Source: Anaerolineae bacterium
GTDB lineage: Bacteria; Chloroflexota; Anaerolineae; Aggregatilineales; Phototrophicaceae
Length of the DNA: 64,000 nt
Assembly: GCA_022824465.1 (NCBI GenBank)
Contig: JAJDZV010000008.1
Span: forward strand, 1-64,000
Direction of reading: 5' to 3'
Of the stretch, positions 1-9,758 are shown in pieces. The stretch's first letter is position 1. Each line of letters starts with the position of its first letter. A program made the translations under genes and the position numbers. The notes beneath the pieces were generated by a model. It made no database searches and was not told the origin of the DNA. It worked only from the letters and a program-made list of their open reading frames with translations.

Positions 1-149
1 GAGGCCTTCCTGAGCGGAGGCTGAACGGCGGGCGAACCAATCCCAAGGCGCGTCGACCGCTTGCCCGCTCAAGTTGCGCTCTGGGTTGGCAGCGTCTGTC
101 ATTCACCCAACTGCCGCCGATGCCAGAGAAGTCAGGAGCAAAAATAGAC
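1..149. other. Left-edge spacer upstream of the CotH-like gene
   Basis: Frame 1 from the edge reads EAFLSGG followed by a stop at base 24, which could be the tail of a gene lying outside the window, but seven residues cannot be identified. The remainder shows no other supported gene. An AGGAG at about 134-138 is the probable ribosome binding site of the next gene. Confidence 0.2.
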
Positions 150-1835
150 ATGTCGAACACAGAGCGTTTGTTGCCGATGCGAGCCATCGGAGTGCTGTTT
201 GCCGCTTTATGCCTATTGGCGCCCACCGCTGCCGGCGCCTTCGCCCAAGATCTCGCGCGCCCGGCGGGTTGGACGACCGAGTCTCATGGCAATCGAATCC
301 CAGCCAACTACGACATCGTCTTGCCCGACGACCGCATCATCGAGATTTTCATTACGTTTACCGCGGAAGCCTGGGCCGCTGAAGAAGCTGACATGGTCGA
401 AATCTACGGCGAGCGCGGCGCCGACAGAGGGCGCGGTGGCCCCGGCGGTCGCGGAATCGGCCGACCGGCCCGGCCTAACACCGAGGAGCTCGCTGCACAG
501 CTTGATCGCGGCGAACCAGAGGTGGTTGACGCGCTTGAATACTTGCCCGACCTGGCGGCGGTTGCCGCAGCGCTGGACATTGACCTGGATGAATTTACTG
601 AAGCGCTCGGCCTGCCGGAAGGATTTGTGCCGCTGACAGGATTCGGAGGATCCGGTAACGGGCCAGGGCGACAGGGCGGTGTGCAGCCTTCTATTCGGAA
701 TCCCATTTGGGTCCCCGTTACCGTTGAATTCGAAAGTCAAACCTGGCTGCAGGTCGGCTTTCGGTATAAAGGCAATACGGCGCTCAGCATGAGCTGGGCC
801 AATGATGCGACGGCTCTGCCTTTCAAATTGGACTTCGACGAATTCGAAGACGAACACCCCGAGCTTGATAATCAGCGCTTCTACGGCTTTAAGCAGCTGG
901 GTTTCGGCAACAACTTTGACGACCCGTCGTTGCAGCGGGAAAAGGTGGCGGCCGATGTCTTTCGCGCAGCCGGCGTCCCAGCTGCGGAGACGGCATTCTA
1001 CGCGGTGTATGTCGATATTGGCGACGGCCAAGGCTTCCAAGCGTGGGGATTCTATACCGCGGTAGAGTTGCCGGATGATACCTTGATCGAGTCCCAGTTC
1101 GCTGATGACGACGGGAATATGTACAAGCCCTCCGGTGGTGGCGCGACTTTTGCCGCTGGCAGTTTTACTGAAGCGAGCTTTCCCAAGCGCACAAACCGCG
1201 ATTCCGATTTTGCCGACGTGCAGGCGGTATTCGACGCCCTGCACGCCGAAACGCGCTTAAGCAACCCTGCCGCCTGGCGCGAATCTCTGGAAGCTGTTTT
1301 CGATGTAGAGCGCTTCCTGCGCTGGCTGGCCACAAATCGCTTCGTTCAGAAGAGAGACACATACGGCACGATGGCGAAGGACTTCTAACTTTACGCCGAT
1401 AGCGCCAGCGGCCAATTGGTCTGGATACCCTGGGACAATAATGAAGCGATGGACGATGGCAGCCGCGGTCCCGGTCCCGCAGGCGGAAACAATCCCAGCG
1501 CCACGCCCGGGCGCGGGGGACAGTCGGCTTGGACATTCTCGCTGGACGAGGTCACAGCCGAAATCTGGCCGCTGATCGGTTTCCTGCTTGAGGACGCGGT
1601 TTACCATGGGCGCTATATTGAATTACTGACGCAAGTCAGCGCCGAAGTCTTTACGCCCGCGCGGATGACCCCCATCTATGAGGCTAATTTTCAAATGTTG
1701 GCCGACTACCTCGGAGATGTAGACGACTCGGAAGCGATTGATGCCCTGCGCGCCGCTACCGATCAGCTGGTGAGGCATGTCAACGAACGCGCGGCCGCCG
1801 CCGATGCCTTCCTGCGGGAGCATGGCGCGGACTGA
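150..1835 (+). pseudogene. CotH kinase family protein, interrupted by an in-frame TAA
   Basis: Exported protein of the CotH kinase family, atypical protein kinases related to spore-coat CotH. I chose ATG 150, 11 bases after AGGAG, over ATG 120. It begins with a signal peptide (hydrophobic run ending AGAFAQ). A Gly/Arg-rich low-complexity stretch follows at about residues 85-110. Family landmarks follow in order: FRYKGNTALS, LPFKLDFDEFE, LGFGNNFDDPSLQREK, WGFYTAVELPDD and FLRWLATNRF. The reading frame stops at TAA 1386-1388 and resumes without a shift as LYADSASGQLVWIPWDNN, the expected continuation containing the conserved PWD acidic site. A Tyr codon is expected at the stop. It is therefore one gene of about 560 codons broken by a nonsense change. 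A sequencing error or readthrough are alternatives. If real, the first product lacks part of the catalytic region. Confidence 0.8.
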
Positions 1836-2164
1836 CCAACGCCTGTCTTGCAACCGGCCCGCGAGCGCAGATGGTACTGAATAGGAGACGATGTGGGAGA
1901 GTATGCCGCCGCCAACACTTCCCTGCTTTGTCCGCCTCCTTTTTTTGCTTGGCGATTGACGCTCGGCGCCCAGTGGATTAATCAGCCATCACGACACGCA
2001 TTGAAGCGTCTTTATTGATTTTGACACCATCCAGTCTGTTTCTGTGACCGGCGGCAAAGAGCAAGGGTCTGAAGCGACCGCATTTTGCGAAGGCAATCAT
2101 GGACGTTGTGGTCTACAATGACCGAGCGCGAACCATGTGACGACCAGAAAACCTACTTATAACA
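1836..2164. other. Intergenic spacer, no gene recognised
   Basis: About 330 bases between the CotH-like gene and the first GT-C gene. No ORF, tRNA or clear terminator stands out. It presumably carries the promoter for the downstream gene, but I could not pick a convincing -35/-10 pair. Confidence 0.4.
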
Positions 2165-4135
2165 ATGCGGAATCACAAAAAGCTCCTACCGCAACAACCC
2201 ATGAGTAAGGGACGCCCAACGCCAACACGAATCGCACGCGGTCAGCCACAACCGGCGTTTAACTATGCAGTGGCGCTATGCTGCCTATTCTTCGTGTTCG
2301 CTTCCGGCGTTTTGAACCTCAAGAGCGATCCGATCGAAAACGACGAAATCCGTACGCTGAATCATATTGAGCCCGTTTGGCATTCGGAAACGCGGACAAT
2401 TGCCGAGACCATTCAAAGTGTTTCGATACTCAGCCCTCAACATGGACCGCTGTACTTTGTCATCCTAAACGCCTGGCACATGGTTGCCGGCTCAGATCTC
2501 TTTACGCTTCGTCTGCTGTCCACATTCTTTGGCGTCCTGACCGTCGCGATGACCTATCGTCTTGGCAGGACGTCGAAGCGCGGCGAGGTCGGCGTCGCCG
2601 CCGCCATAGTCCTGTCGTTCCTAGCACTCTATATGTTCTATGTGCATCATCTTCGAATGTATGCTTTGATGTCGCTCGCCAGTTGCTGCGCTCTATGGTC
2701 ATACTGGATGGTGCGCCGAATCAACAGGCCTGAGCGTCTGCATTGGCTATGCTTGTTCGCTGCCGTCGCGCTTTTGCCATATATACATTACATCGGCGGT
2801 CTACTGCTGATGGCAATGGCGTGCTACCACATTGCCTTAACCAGACGAGACCGGCGCTGGCGGCAAATCCTCGCGGTTATGGCTCTGGCGGGACTTGTGT
2901 TCTTGCCTTGGCTCCCGGTGGTAGTTCGCGGACTCTCGGAACATCTAGTTGATCCGTCCGCTGTTCGAGCAAGCACGCTTGAGTCGATTCGCGCGTTGCT
3001 GTCAGTCTTGTCCAACGGCTTGATCCCGCTACCGCTAGTTATTGCCGCGCTAGTTATCCTGCGATACAAACATCTTACGGATGCGCAGAAATACCTGGCT
3101 TTCATCACCGCGGCGACCGTGGCTTTGCTGTTCGCGCTAAATGTATTTTCGCCGACCTTCGTGGCAGAGCGCATGCGATACGTCCTGGTATTAGCGGTGC
3201 CATACTCTTGCGTTGTGGCGTCCGCGACTTTGCTGCTGACTTCACGCAACTTCATTCGCCTGCTGTTGCTGCTCGGATGGTGTATGTCCTACCTTGTCTA
3301 TTTGCGAACGGAAGACTACGCCAGGTTTACCAATATCCTGCAACACGAAACCGCGAAAATCCCGCACTACCAAGACTTTATTTACGAGTCGGACAAGCTA
3401 TCCGGATACAACGAATTGATTCTGAGCTTTCATCCAAATATGGTCCTGTCGTCTAACAAGACGCTTCCATACTACCGGAGACAGATTGACGGATGGGCGT
3501 ATATCGTTCATATCACCTATGATGCCAATGGTGATCTGGTCTTGCAAAGCGGGCATTCGCGCTACGGTACGCCTGATGATATCGCTGCCAACAGCAATTC
3601 AATCTGGGTCTTGCATAATCCTGACCAGACAAGATTGGACGAGATGCCCGTTTACGCCGACTGGTTTCTGCAGCATTTCAAATTCTGCAAACATTTCCAC
3701 GAGAGTGACTTCAGCGTCATCGATTATTATGTGACGAAGTCAGCGCCCTGTGATCTGATCACGTCGGATACGCCCTTTACGGTCCAATACGACAACGGAA
3801 TGGTATTGGCGAATGCGGTAAGTCTCCGATCTACAAATGAGTTGCGTATCTACTTGCGTTGGGCTGCGACAATTGACAGAAAGTACTCGCTGTCGCTGCA
3901 AATCTTTGACACATCAAAGGCGAAAGTCCGCCAAACCGACGCGGTGATCTCAAGAGATCCGATTGATGTATTCTCATTTGACTTGTCCGAGTTGGATCCA
4001 GGCGATTACACTGTGGAGTTGATCGTGTATAACTACGAGACAAAAGAAAGCGAGCCCGGCGTCTTGGTCAGCGGCCAGCAGCGTTTCGAGCGCTCCGTGA
4101 CGCACACCGAGTTTACAATTGACAACCAGGCGTGA
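2165..4135 (+). CDS. GT-C-type polytopic glycosyltransferase-like membrane protein (copy 1)
   Basis: Large membrane protein of 656 residues resembling the GT39/PMT_2-ArnT-like superfamily, which transfers sugars from polyprenyl-phosphate carriers on the outer face of the membrane. Evidence: a first TM segment at about 37-55, then an extracytoplasmic loop with the acidic DPIENDEIRTL motif expected for the catalytic Asp-Glu site. The HGPLYFVILNAWH segment and FTLRLLSTFFGVLTVAMTYRLGR follow, both typical of this superfamily, and further TM helices run to about residue 400. The last 250 residues are soluble and end in a beta-rich domain. The downstream gene is a paralogue in the same orientation. 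The ATG at 2165 has no strong ribosome binding site, and an ATG at 2201 is an alternative start. Substrate unknown. Confidence 0.7.
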   Translation: MRNHKKLLPQQPMSKGRPTPTRIARGQPQPAFNYAVALCCLFFVFASGVLNLKSDPIENDEIRTLNHIEPVWHSETRTIAETIQSVSILSPQHGPLYFVILNAWHMVAGSDLFTLRLLSTFFGVLTVAMTYRLGRTSKRGEVGVAAAIVLSFLALYMFYVHHLRMYALMSLASCCALWSYWMVRRINRPERLHWLCLFAAVALLPYIHYIGGLLLMAMACYHIALTRRDRRWRQILAVMALAGLVFLPWLPVVVRGLSEHLVDPSAVRASTLESIRALLSVLSNGLIPLPLVIAALVILRYKHLTDAQKYLAFITAATVALLFALNVFSPTFVAERMRYVLVLAVPYSCVVASATLLLTSRNFIRLLLLLGWCMSYLVYLRTEDYARFTNILQHETAKIPHYQDFIYESDKLSGYNELILSFHPNMVLSSNKTLPYYRRQIDGWAYIVHITYDANGDLVLQSGHSRYGTPDDIAANSNSIWVLHNPDQTRLDEMPVYADWFLQHFKFCKHFHESDFSVIDYYVTKSAPCDLITSDTPFTVQYDNGMVLANAVSLRSTNELRIYLRWAATIDRKYSLSLQIFDTSKAKVRQTDAVISRDPIDVFSFDLSELDPGDYTVELIVYNYETKESEPGVLVSGQQRFERSVTHTEFTIDNQA

Positions 4136-4263
4136 CACGGGTATCAGGCGCCGTATCTGCGCGCGAGAGCGACGGGCTGTCGCCGCCGAATTCAGTCGCT
4201 AGGCAGTCTTAGAATCCGCTCAGACATACAAGCCTGGCTATACGGGCATGTGCAGATATCGCA

Positions 4264-6174
4264 ATGAGTAGAGCCGGCAACTGGATTGCAAAGAAATCGA
4301 TAGCGCACTTCATCGTGGTCATGCTTTGTGTGTCGATTGTATTTGCTTCTGGCCTGCCGGTTTTGAAGTCCGAACCGGCACGACCAGCTGACATCAATTC
4401 CATAAAGGGAGTGTACATTTCCCGCTCTCATCCCAATTACAGCATTAATGACGTCCTGCGCTTCGTCGCCTTCCAGGATCCAAGTCATCTCCCGCTCTAT
4501 CACGTTGTCCTCAGTCTTTGGATACGGTACACGGGCAGAGATTTGTTCACCATTCGGTTACTGTCGCTTTTCACCGGACTTCTTGCCATTGCAATCACTT
4601 ACCGGCTAGCACGTGAAACAACCGGCAAAGAAGCGGCGCTAGATACGGTCTTGATCGCGTCATTTCTGGCATTCTTTATCTTTTACGCGCATCAGGCCAG
4701 GATGTATGCGCTGTTGACCTTGGCATCATCTTGGACAATGTTGTCATACTGGAGAGTTCTGAAGTCTGGGGAAACTTCAAGTCGACGGTGGTGGCTCTCA
4801 TTATTGGCAAGCAGCACGGTGCTTGTGTATACGCACTACTTCAGTTTTTTCCTGCTGGCCGCAATTGGCGCCTACCATTTATTTTTCGCGCCAAAAAACC
4901 GACGCTGGCTTCAGATTTGCCTCGCCTTCGTTGGCGTCGGCTTGTTGTACTCGCCATGGTTGCCCTATACGCTTTCGATTCTGCGGATTCGCGATGTGCC
5001 GGCGACAGATGCTCTCGCCTTAGGCGATGCGCTTTTGGCGCTGCTTTCGATTTATTCCAACGGCCTGCCACTTGTCTTTGCAGTGGCTGCCGCGTGGCTT
5101 GTCCTGCGGTTCCGGCAGTTATCTTCTTCGCAAATCTACGTAACGATTGTCTGCGTTTTTGTCTTTGCTTTGCTGCTCTTTGCCAACGAGATCACGGCGC
5201 TGATAATTGCGCGGCGCATTCGATATACGATTGCGGCTGGCATCATTCTTAGCTGCAACCTGGCCACAGCGCTTAACTTGTTGCCGCGATGGAACCTGTT
5301 GCGACTGCCGTTTACCGCCCTTTGGGTCGCTCTATTTGTCACGTATTGGCATTCTAGCGAGTTTTATCTGTACACCAACCAGCTCGACCAGAAGCACAAT
5401 ACCGTGCCGCACTTTCAAGACTTGCTGTATGAGCCGTCCATCCAACCGCGAAGAAGCGATTTTGTCCTTAGTTTTCATCGCGATACGCCGCTCAACGAGA
5501 AAAAAATCTTGGAGTACTACGGCAACAAGGTCGGCAACTGGCGTGGACTCATACATATCTCCACTGATGTCGATGGCAATCCAACTGTGCAAAGTACCGA
5601 TACGCGCTACCGGGAGGCGCCGAGCATGACGGCCTGGAACTTTCCGATCTGGCTTGTGCACAATCCGCAAGAGACCGATTTGCGCTCGATGGACGTTTAC
5701 GCCAACGAATTCCTACGCCAGTTTCATGCGTGCGGCCGTTTCCTGGAAACAGACGACTCGATAGTCGACCTGTTTGTGAAACGCGTCATACCCTGCTCCT
5801 TAATCACTGCGCCAGCGCCGCTCGCGATAGACTATGAGGCAGGCGCCGAACTGGCGAATGTCATGCTTGAACCGGGCAATGGAAGGTTGAATGTCTACTT
5901 TTGGTGGACCAATACCATCGCCAATCGCTTTGCGTTTTCGCTGCAACTGTTCGACGAAGACGGCGGCAGAGCAGCTCAATTGGACGACGTGATCGGAGGC
6001 GACGCGCTCTATCACAGATCGCTGGAAATTGCCGACCTGCCGGCGGGCGACTACCGCGCAATGCTAGTCGTATACGACTTCGAATCGCTAGAGAGTCAGT
6101 CCGGCACAGTTGTCGCAGACAAGATGCAGTTTGATCGCGAGTTGGAAATCGGGCGAATATCGATTGGAGACTGA
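4264..6174 (+). CDS. GT-C-type polytopic membrane protein (copy 2, altered acidic motif)
   Basis: Paralogue of the preceding gene, 636 residues, with the same plan: N-terminal TM helix, extracytoplasmic loop, a bundle of about ten TM helices, and a C-terminal soluble beta-rich domain (YRAMLVVYDFESLESQSG against YTVELIVYNYETKESEPG in copy 1). The blocks IRLLSLFTGLLAIAITYRLA and FFIFYAHQARMYALLTLAS align directly with copy 1. The loop that reads DPIENDEIR in copy 1 reads EPARPADIN here, so one of the two acidic residues is lost. The copies are 128 bases apart and may be co-transcribed. The second copy could have a changed or non-catalytic role. The function call rests on motif reading only. Confidence 0.7.
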   Translation: MSRAGNWIAKKSIAHFIVVMLCVSIVFASGLPVLKSEPARPADINSIKGVYISRSHPNYSINDVLRFVAFQDPSHLPLYHVVLSLWIRYTGRDLFTIRLLSLFTGLLAIAITYRLARETTGKEAALDTVLIASFLAFFIFYAHQARMYALLTLASSWTMLSYWRVLKSGETSSRRWWLSLLASSTVLVYTHYFSFFLLAAIGAYHLFFAPKNRRWLQICLAFVGVGLLYSPWLPYTLSILRIRDVPATDALALGDALLALLSIYSNGLPLVFAVAAAWLVLRFRQLSSSQIYVTIVCVFVFALLLFANEITALIIARRIRYTIAAGIILSCNLATALNLLPRWNLLRLPFTALWVALFVTYWHSSEFYLYTNQLDQKHNTVPHFQDLLYEPSIQPRRSDFVLSFHRDTPLNEKKILEYYGNKVGNWRGLIHISTDVDGNPTVQSTDTRYREAPSMTAWNFPIWLVHNPQETDLRSMDVYANEFLRQFHACGRFLETDDSIVDLFVKRVIPCSLITAPAPLAIDYEAGAELANVMLEPGNGRLNVYFWWTNTIANRFAFSLQLFDEDGGRAAQLDDVIGGDALYHRSLEIADLPAGDYRAMLVVYDFESLESQSGTVVADKMQFDRELEIGRISIGD

Positions 6175-6288
6175 GTGGGTGGTTTCCATGAGCGTCGATT
6201 GCGCGACTGTCTTGCCTGCCGATCTCGGCTGGTTTATGCTGGTTGTTGAGCGTATACTCGCTCGACGAAATGATCCGGACGACGAACG

Positions 6289-6630
6289 ATGAAGCTGCGC
6301 AAGACTGGCAAATCAAAAGACGGCAATCAATGGATCGCGGCCTACGTAACCCATAACCTGCCGGAAGCGCACATCATGCTCGGCAAACTGAAGGCGCATG
6401 ACGTGCCGGCAATGATCCATCAAGAAGCTGGCGCCGCCGCGCTCGGCATAACGCTTGGCAACTTGGGCGAGATCAAGGTCCTGGTTTCACCGGCCGATTA
6501 CGACCAAGCCGTATCGCTGCTGTATCCGGAGGACCGCGATCAGCTAGAAGCCAGCAACGACAAGTTCCGGCTCATTTGGCAAGACGATGGCGACGGCGCC
6601 GAGTACTTTCTGGAAGACGATGAGAAATGA
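6289..6630 (+). CDS. DUF2007-like small protein
   Basis: Protein of 113 residues. The central part (WIAAYVTHNLPEAHIMLGKL, then a predicted strand-rich segment and IKVLVSPADYDQAVSLL) matches the layout of DUF2007, a small ferredoxin-like fold sometimes called a putative signal transducing protein. The C-terminus is strongly acidic. It overlaps the next gene by 11 bases, so the two are translationally coupled. A TATACT box at 6253-6258 could be its -10 element, although no good -35 is visible. The biochemical function of the family is not established. Confidence 0.65.
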   Translation: MKLRKTGKSKDGNQWIAAYVTHNLPEAHIMLGKLKAHDVPAMIHQEAGAAALGITLGNLGEIKVLVSPADYDQAVSLLYPEDRDQLEASNDKFRLIWQDDGDGAEYFLEDDEK

Positions 6631-7576
6631 CACGCTGACAAGCATAACCGGCATTCGCGTCGGTCATGTCACGGATGTCGAAGGCGCTACCGGTTGCACC
6701 GTCGTTCTTTGCCCGCCTGGCACAGTTGGAGCGGTTGACGTGCGGGGCGGCGCCCCGGGCACGCGCGAGACCGATCTGCTGCAAGCGCATAATTTGGTGG
6801 AAGAAGTCACCGCCCTTGCCTTGTCCGGCGGCAGCGCCTTCGGCTTGGCGACGGCCGATGGCGTCATGCGCTGGCATGTGGAACGCGGTCTGGGTTATCG
6901 TTCGCGAAGTGGCGCCATCGTGCCGATTGTGCCAGCGGCCATCCTGTTCGATCTCAATATCGGCGCTCCGGGTCGTTTGCCGGATGCCGACGCCGGCTAC
7001 CAAGCTTGTGAGGCTGCGTCAAACGAACCTGTCGCGATGGGCTGCGTCGGCGCGGGCACGGGCGCGCGAGTCGCCGCGATTCGAGGTAATCAGCGCGCCA
7101 GCAAAGGCGGTATCGGTTCGGCTGCGGTCGTTTTGCCTAATCGCCTCATCGTTGCAGCCCTTATGGCGGTCAATCCCGTGGGCAACGTCATCGGAGAAAA
7201 CGGGGAGATTCTGGCCGGCTTGCGGCATGCAAGCGGCAAGGGCTTTGTGTCGACGCTGGACGCAATGGCGTCGATGGCGGCTGAGGCGGGTTCCGCTGAG
7301 AATACCGTGATTGGCGTCGTCGCCACGAACGGGAAGCTGAGCAAAACACAGGCGCAGAAGGTGGCGCAGATGGCGCACGACGGGATTGCGCGCGCCGTGA
7401 ATCCGGCTCATACAATGTTTGACGGCGACACGATTTTTGCGCTGGCTACCGGCGATATTCCGGCAGATACCTCGATTGTCGGCGCCTGCGCCGCGGAAAT
7501 GGTTGCCAAAGCCATTCGTCGGGCTGTACGCCGCGCCACCACTTTGGCGGGCGTGCGAGCGATTGCGGATGATTAG
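6620..7576 (+). CDS. P1 family (S58) aminopeptidase
   Basis: Member of the DmpA/BapA-like P1 peptidase family: N-terminal nucleophile hydrolases that self-cleave into alpha and beta chains and remove N-terminal residues, including D- or beta-amino acids, from short peptides. The N-terminus SITGIRVGHVTD and the block LSGGSAFGLATADGVM are characteristic. The probable autocleavage point is Gly-Ser in KGGIGSAAVVLPN, giving a beta chain starting with the Ser nucleophile. I moved the start from the ORF-track position to ATG 6620, because homology begins there (MRNDTLTSITG) and it overlaps the upstream stop. No signal peptide is seen, so it is probably cytoplasmic. Physiological substrate unknown. 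Confidence 0.85.
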   Translation: MRNDTLTSITGIRVGHVTDVEGATGCTVVLCPPGTVGAVDVRGGAPGTRETDLLQAHNLVEEVTALALSGGSAFGLATADGVMRWHVERGLGYRSRSGAIVPIVPAAILFDLNIGAPGRLPDADAGYQACEAASNEPVAMGCVGAGTGARVAAIRGNQRASKGGIGSAAVVLPNRLIVAALMAVNPVGNVIGENGEILAGLRHASGKGFVSTLDAMASMAAEAGSAENTVIGVVATNGKLSKTQAQKVAQMAHDGIARAVNPAHTMFDGDTIFALATGDIPADTSIVGACAAEMVAKAIRRAVRRATTLAGVRAIADD

Positions 7577-7731
7577 TTGCGCCACTATGATCCGTCAAGG
7601 CTTGGCTTTCGCCGCAAGGCGCAACCGTCATAGGCATCCGCCATGTTAATAGGTTTTTCCCAATTCCTTAAACTTGATTTAGCCCTTTTCAAGTAGGCTG
7701 GACAGAGTACAACGGCGACAGGTCAAGGATT

Positions 7732-8439
7732 TTGGCGCGGAAAAAGAAGATTCTGCTGGTTGAAGACGATGAAATGCTTACCGCCAACCTTGCGGAAAAG
7801 CTGCGGGCCGATGGCTACAACGTCGACGCCGCGCTTGATGGCGAAACCGGCTGGGAGAAGGCGCGCAGCGATTCATACGACTTGATCGTGCTTGACATCA
7901 TGCTGCCCGGCTTGGATGGCATATCGCTTTGCAGATTCATTCGCAATCTGCCCGAAGCCGCTTATGTCCCGATCATCATGCTAACCGCGCGCGGAACGGA
8001 GCATGACAGAATTCAAGGATTGGAAACGGGCGCGGACGACTACATCGTTAAGCCTTTCAGTTTGGGGGAGTTCCTGTCGCGCGTGCGGGCGCAAATGCGG
8101 CGTCCCTCCCCGAACCGCAGCCTGAATCGAGACGAGCTTGCTTCCGGCGACTTGCGCCTCGATCTGACGGCCAGACGCGTATTCAAGCGCGATAGTGAGG
8201 TGAAGCTCACCAACAAGGAATTTACGCTTTTGGCTGTATTCATGCGCAACAAACAGGCGGTGCTTTCGCGCGACTTCCTTATCGCCAATGTTTGGGGCGA
8301 GGATTATCTGATTGGCGAAAGCGACAAACGCACGGTTGATGTCCATATCCGCTGGCTTCGCGAAAAAATCGAAGACAACCCATCACGGCCAAAACGCATT
8401 AGCACCGTGCGCGGCGTCGGCTACCGATTCGAGGGCTAA
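7732..8439 (+). CDS. OmpR/PhoB-family response regulator
   Basis: DNA-binding response regulator of 235 residues. The receiver domain has the acidic pair at about E11-D13, the phospho-acceptor D55 in LIVLDIMLPG, and the conserved K107 in IVKPFS. The C-terminal winged helix (residues 135-234) carries KLTNKEFTLLAVF and ends TVRGVGYRFEG, typical of OmpR/PhoB. The start is TTG 7732, preceded by AAGGAT. It sits one base before the kinase gene, so the two form a co-translated pair. The stimulus cannot be deduced from the sequence. Confidence 0.93.
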   Translation: MARKKKILLVEDDEMLTANLAEKLRADGYNVDAALDGETGWEKARSDSYDLIVLDIMLPGLDGISLCRFIRNLPEAAYVPIIMLTARGTEHDRIQGLETGADDYIVKPFSLGEFLSRVRAQMRRPSPNRSLNRDELASGDLRLDLTARRVFKRDSEVKLTNKEFTLLAVFMRNKQAVLSRDFLIANVWGEDYLIGESDKRTVDVHIRWLREKIEDNPSRPKRISTVRGVGYRFEG

Positions 8440-8440
8440 G

Positions 8441-9700
8441 GTGGAAGCTCTGCTTACGCATTTGATTGCCGCCATAATCGGCGCGGGCGCCGCCGGATAC
8501 AGTGTTTACCGGCGCCTGCGGGCTGCTAACGCGACGGTGGATCGTCAAAACCGCCAGCTCCACATGCTTCGCGCTCAACGTAACGCGGCGACCAGCGAAC
8601 AGCAAAGTAAGGATGGGTTGACTTCAACTGCCGACCAAATCGCCTTCGACTTGATGTTTTTGCTTGATTCCGAGCGAAGAATCATCGCTCGGAATGAGTC
8701 CGCGACCCATTCCATTGCTGGCGGCGCGGCGATCGGCAAGCCATTGGCGCAGGTGCTGGCATCGCCCGAACTCGACAATTTGATTGCGCTGGCGCAGCGC
8801 GAGAGTGAGCGCCTCGAAGAACAGCTCGTCATCGGCCGCTCGAATTACCGCGTTCGCGCGCAGGCGATAGACAATCTTGCGCGATCTGGCTACGTTGGCG
8901 TCGCCATGCGCGATATTACCGATCTTGTGCATCTGAACCGCGCCCGCCGCGACCTGGTGGCCAACATCTCCCACGAATTGCGGACGCCGATCACGCGAAT
9001 CCGCCTCATCATCGAAGGTCTCTTTCTCGAGGCTGACAAACCAAAACGAAAAGCCAGCATCCAGTCGCTTAAGGAGATCGCCACGGAGACGGATTCGCTG
9101 CTCTGGCTGGCGCAAGAATTGCTTGACCTGTCGATGATCGAGTCGGGCGAGGCGATTCTGCGATTGGTGGAAACACCATTGAATCAAGTCCTGGACGAGG
9201 CGACCGCGCGGCACGAGTCGCAGGCGGAAACCAAGAATCTCAAGATCGTCAGTCATGTTCCTCAAACGTACAATATCCTATGCGATGCTGACCAGTTGAA
9301 GCGCGTTTTGGGCAACTTGCTGCATAATGCCATAAAGTGGTCTCCTCCGAATGAAGCCATCACCATCACCGCCGCCGAACGCGAAGAGGAGATCGTCGTT
9401 ACCGTGTTTGACAATGGTCCCGGCGTGCCTGACGACGTGCGGGAGCGCATTTTCGAGCGCTTTTACCAAGCGGACGTCTCCCACTCGGGCGACGACGGCT
9501 CGGGCTTGGGTCTTGCCATCTGCAAGCACATCGTGGAAGCTCACGGCGGCCAAATCTGGGCGGAAGGCAACAGCCAAGGCATCGGCGGACGGTTTGTCTT
9601 CACGGTGCTAAAAGCCGACGCGAACTTCCAGCTGCGCGCCGCAGAAGCGCCCGCCAGCGAGCCCGAGCGCGAACGGACCCATTCAGTCGCGCCGCTCTAG
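8441..9700 (+). CDS. PhoR-like sensor histidine kinase
   Basis: Partner of the upstream response regulator. I start it at GTG 8441, one base after the regulator stop and preceded by GAGG, rather than at the track position inside the regulator. The product is 419 residues: one N-terminal TM helix (about 4-22), a short coiled linker, a PAS-like domain (about 65-165, FDLMFLLDSERRIIARN), a DHp domain with H178 in NISHELRTP, and an HATPase domain with N box NLLHNAIKWSPP, G1 DNGPGVPDD, and G2 GSGLGLAICKHIVEAHGG. With a single TM helix and no periplasmic sensor, the PAS domain is the likely signal-receiving part. Confidence 0.93.
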   Translation: MEALLTHLIAAIIGAGAAGYSVYRRLRAANATVDRQNRQLHMLRAQRNAATSEQQSKDGLTSTADQIAFDLMFLLDSERRIIARNESATHSIAGGAAIGKPLAQVLASPELDNLIALAQRESERLEEQLVIGRSNYRVRAQAIDNLARSGYVGVAMRDITDLVHLNRARRDLVANISHELRTPITRIRLIIEGLFLEADKPKRKASIQSLKEIATETDSLLWLAQELLDLSMIESGEAILRLVETPLNQVLDEATARHESQAETKNLKIVSHVPQTYNILCDADQLKRVLGNLLHNAIKWSPPNEAITITAAEREEEIVVTVFDNGPGVPDDVRERIFERFYQADVSHSGDDGSGLGLAICKHIVEAHGGQIWAEGNSQGIGGRFVFTVLKADANFQLRAAEAPASEPERERTHSVAPL

Positions 9701-9708
9701 GCTATCAA

Positions 9709-9736
9709 TTGATTTCCGCCGTCGATCTGGTAAACT
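9709..9736 (+). promoter_or_regulatory. Candidate sigma70 promoter for the riboswitch transcript
   Basis: TTGATT at 9709-9714 and TAAACT at 9731-9736 are separated by 16 bases. The predicted transcription start near 9743 lies just before the riboswitch aptamer, which is the expected arrangement. Read by eye only. Confidence 0.5.
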
Positions 9737-9758
9737 TCGAGCAGAGTAAATCTGAACC

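Noticed and set aside
213-1244. Minus-strand ORF of 343 residues
   Set aside because: Antisense to the CotH-like gene, which has clear family motifs; a shadow frame of GC-rich coding DNA.
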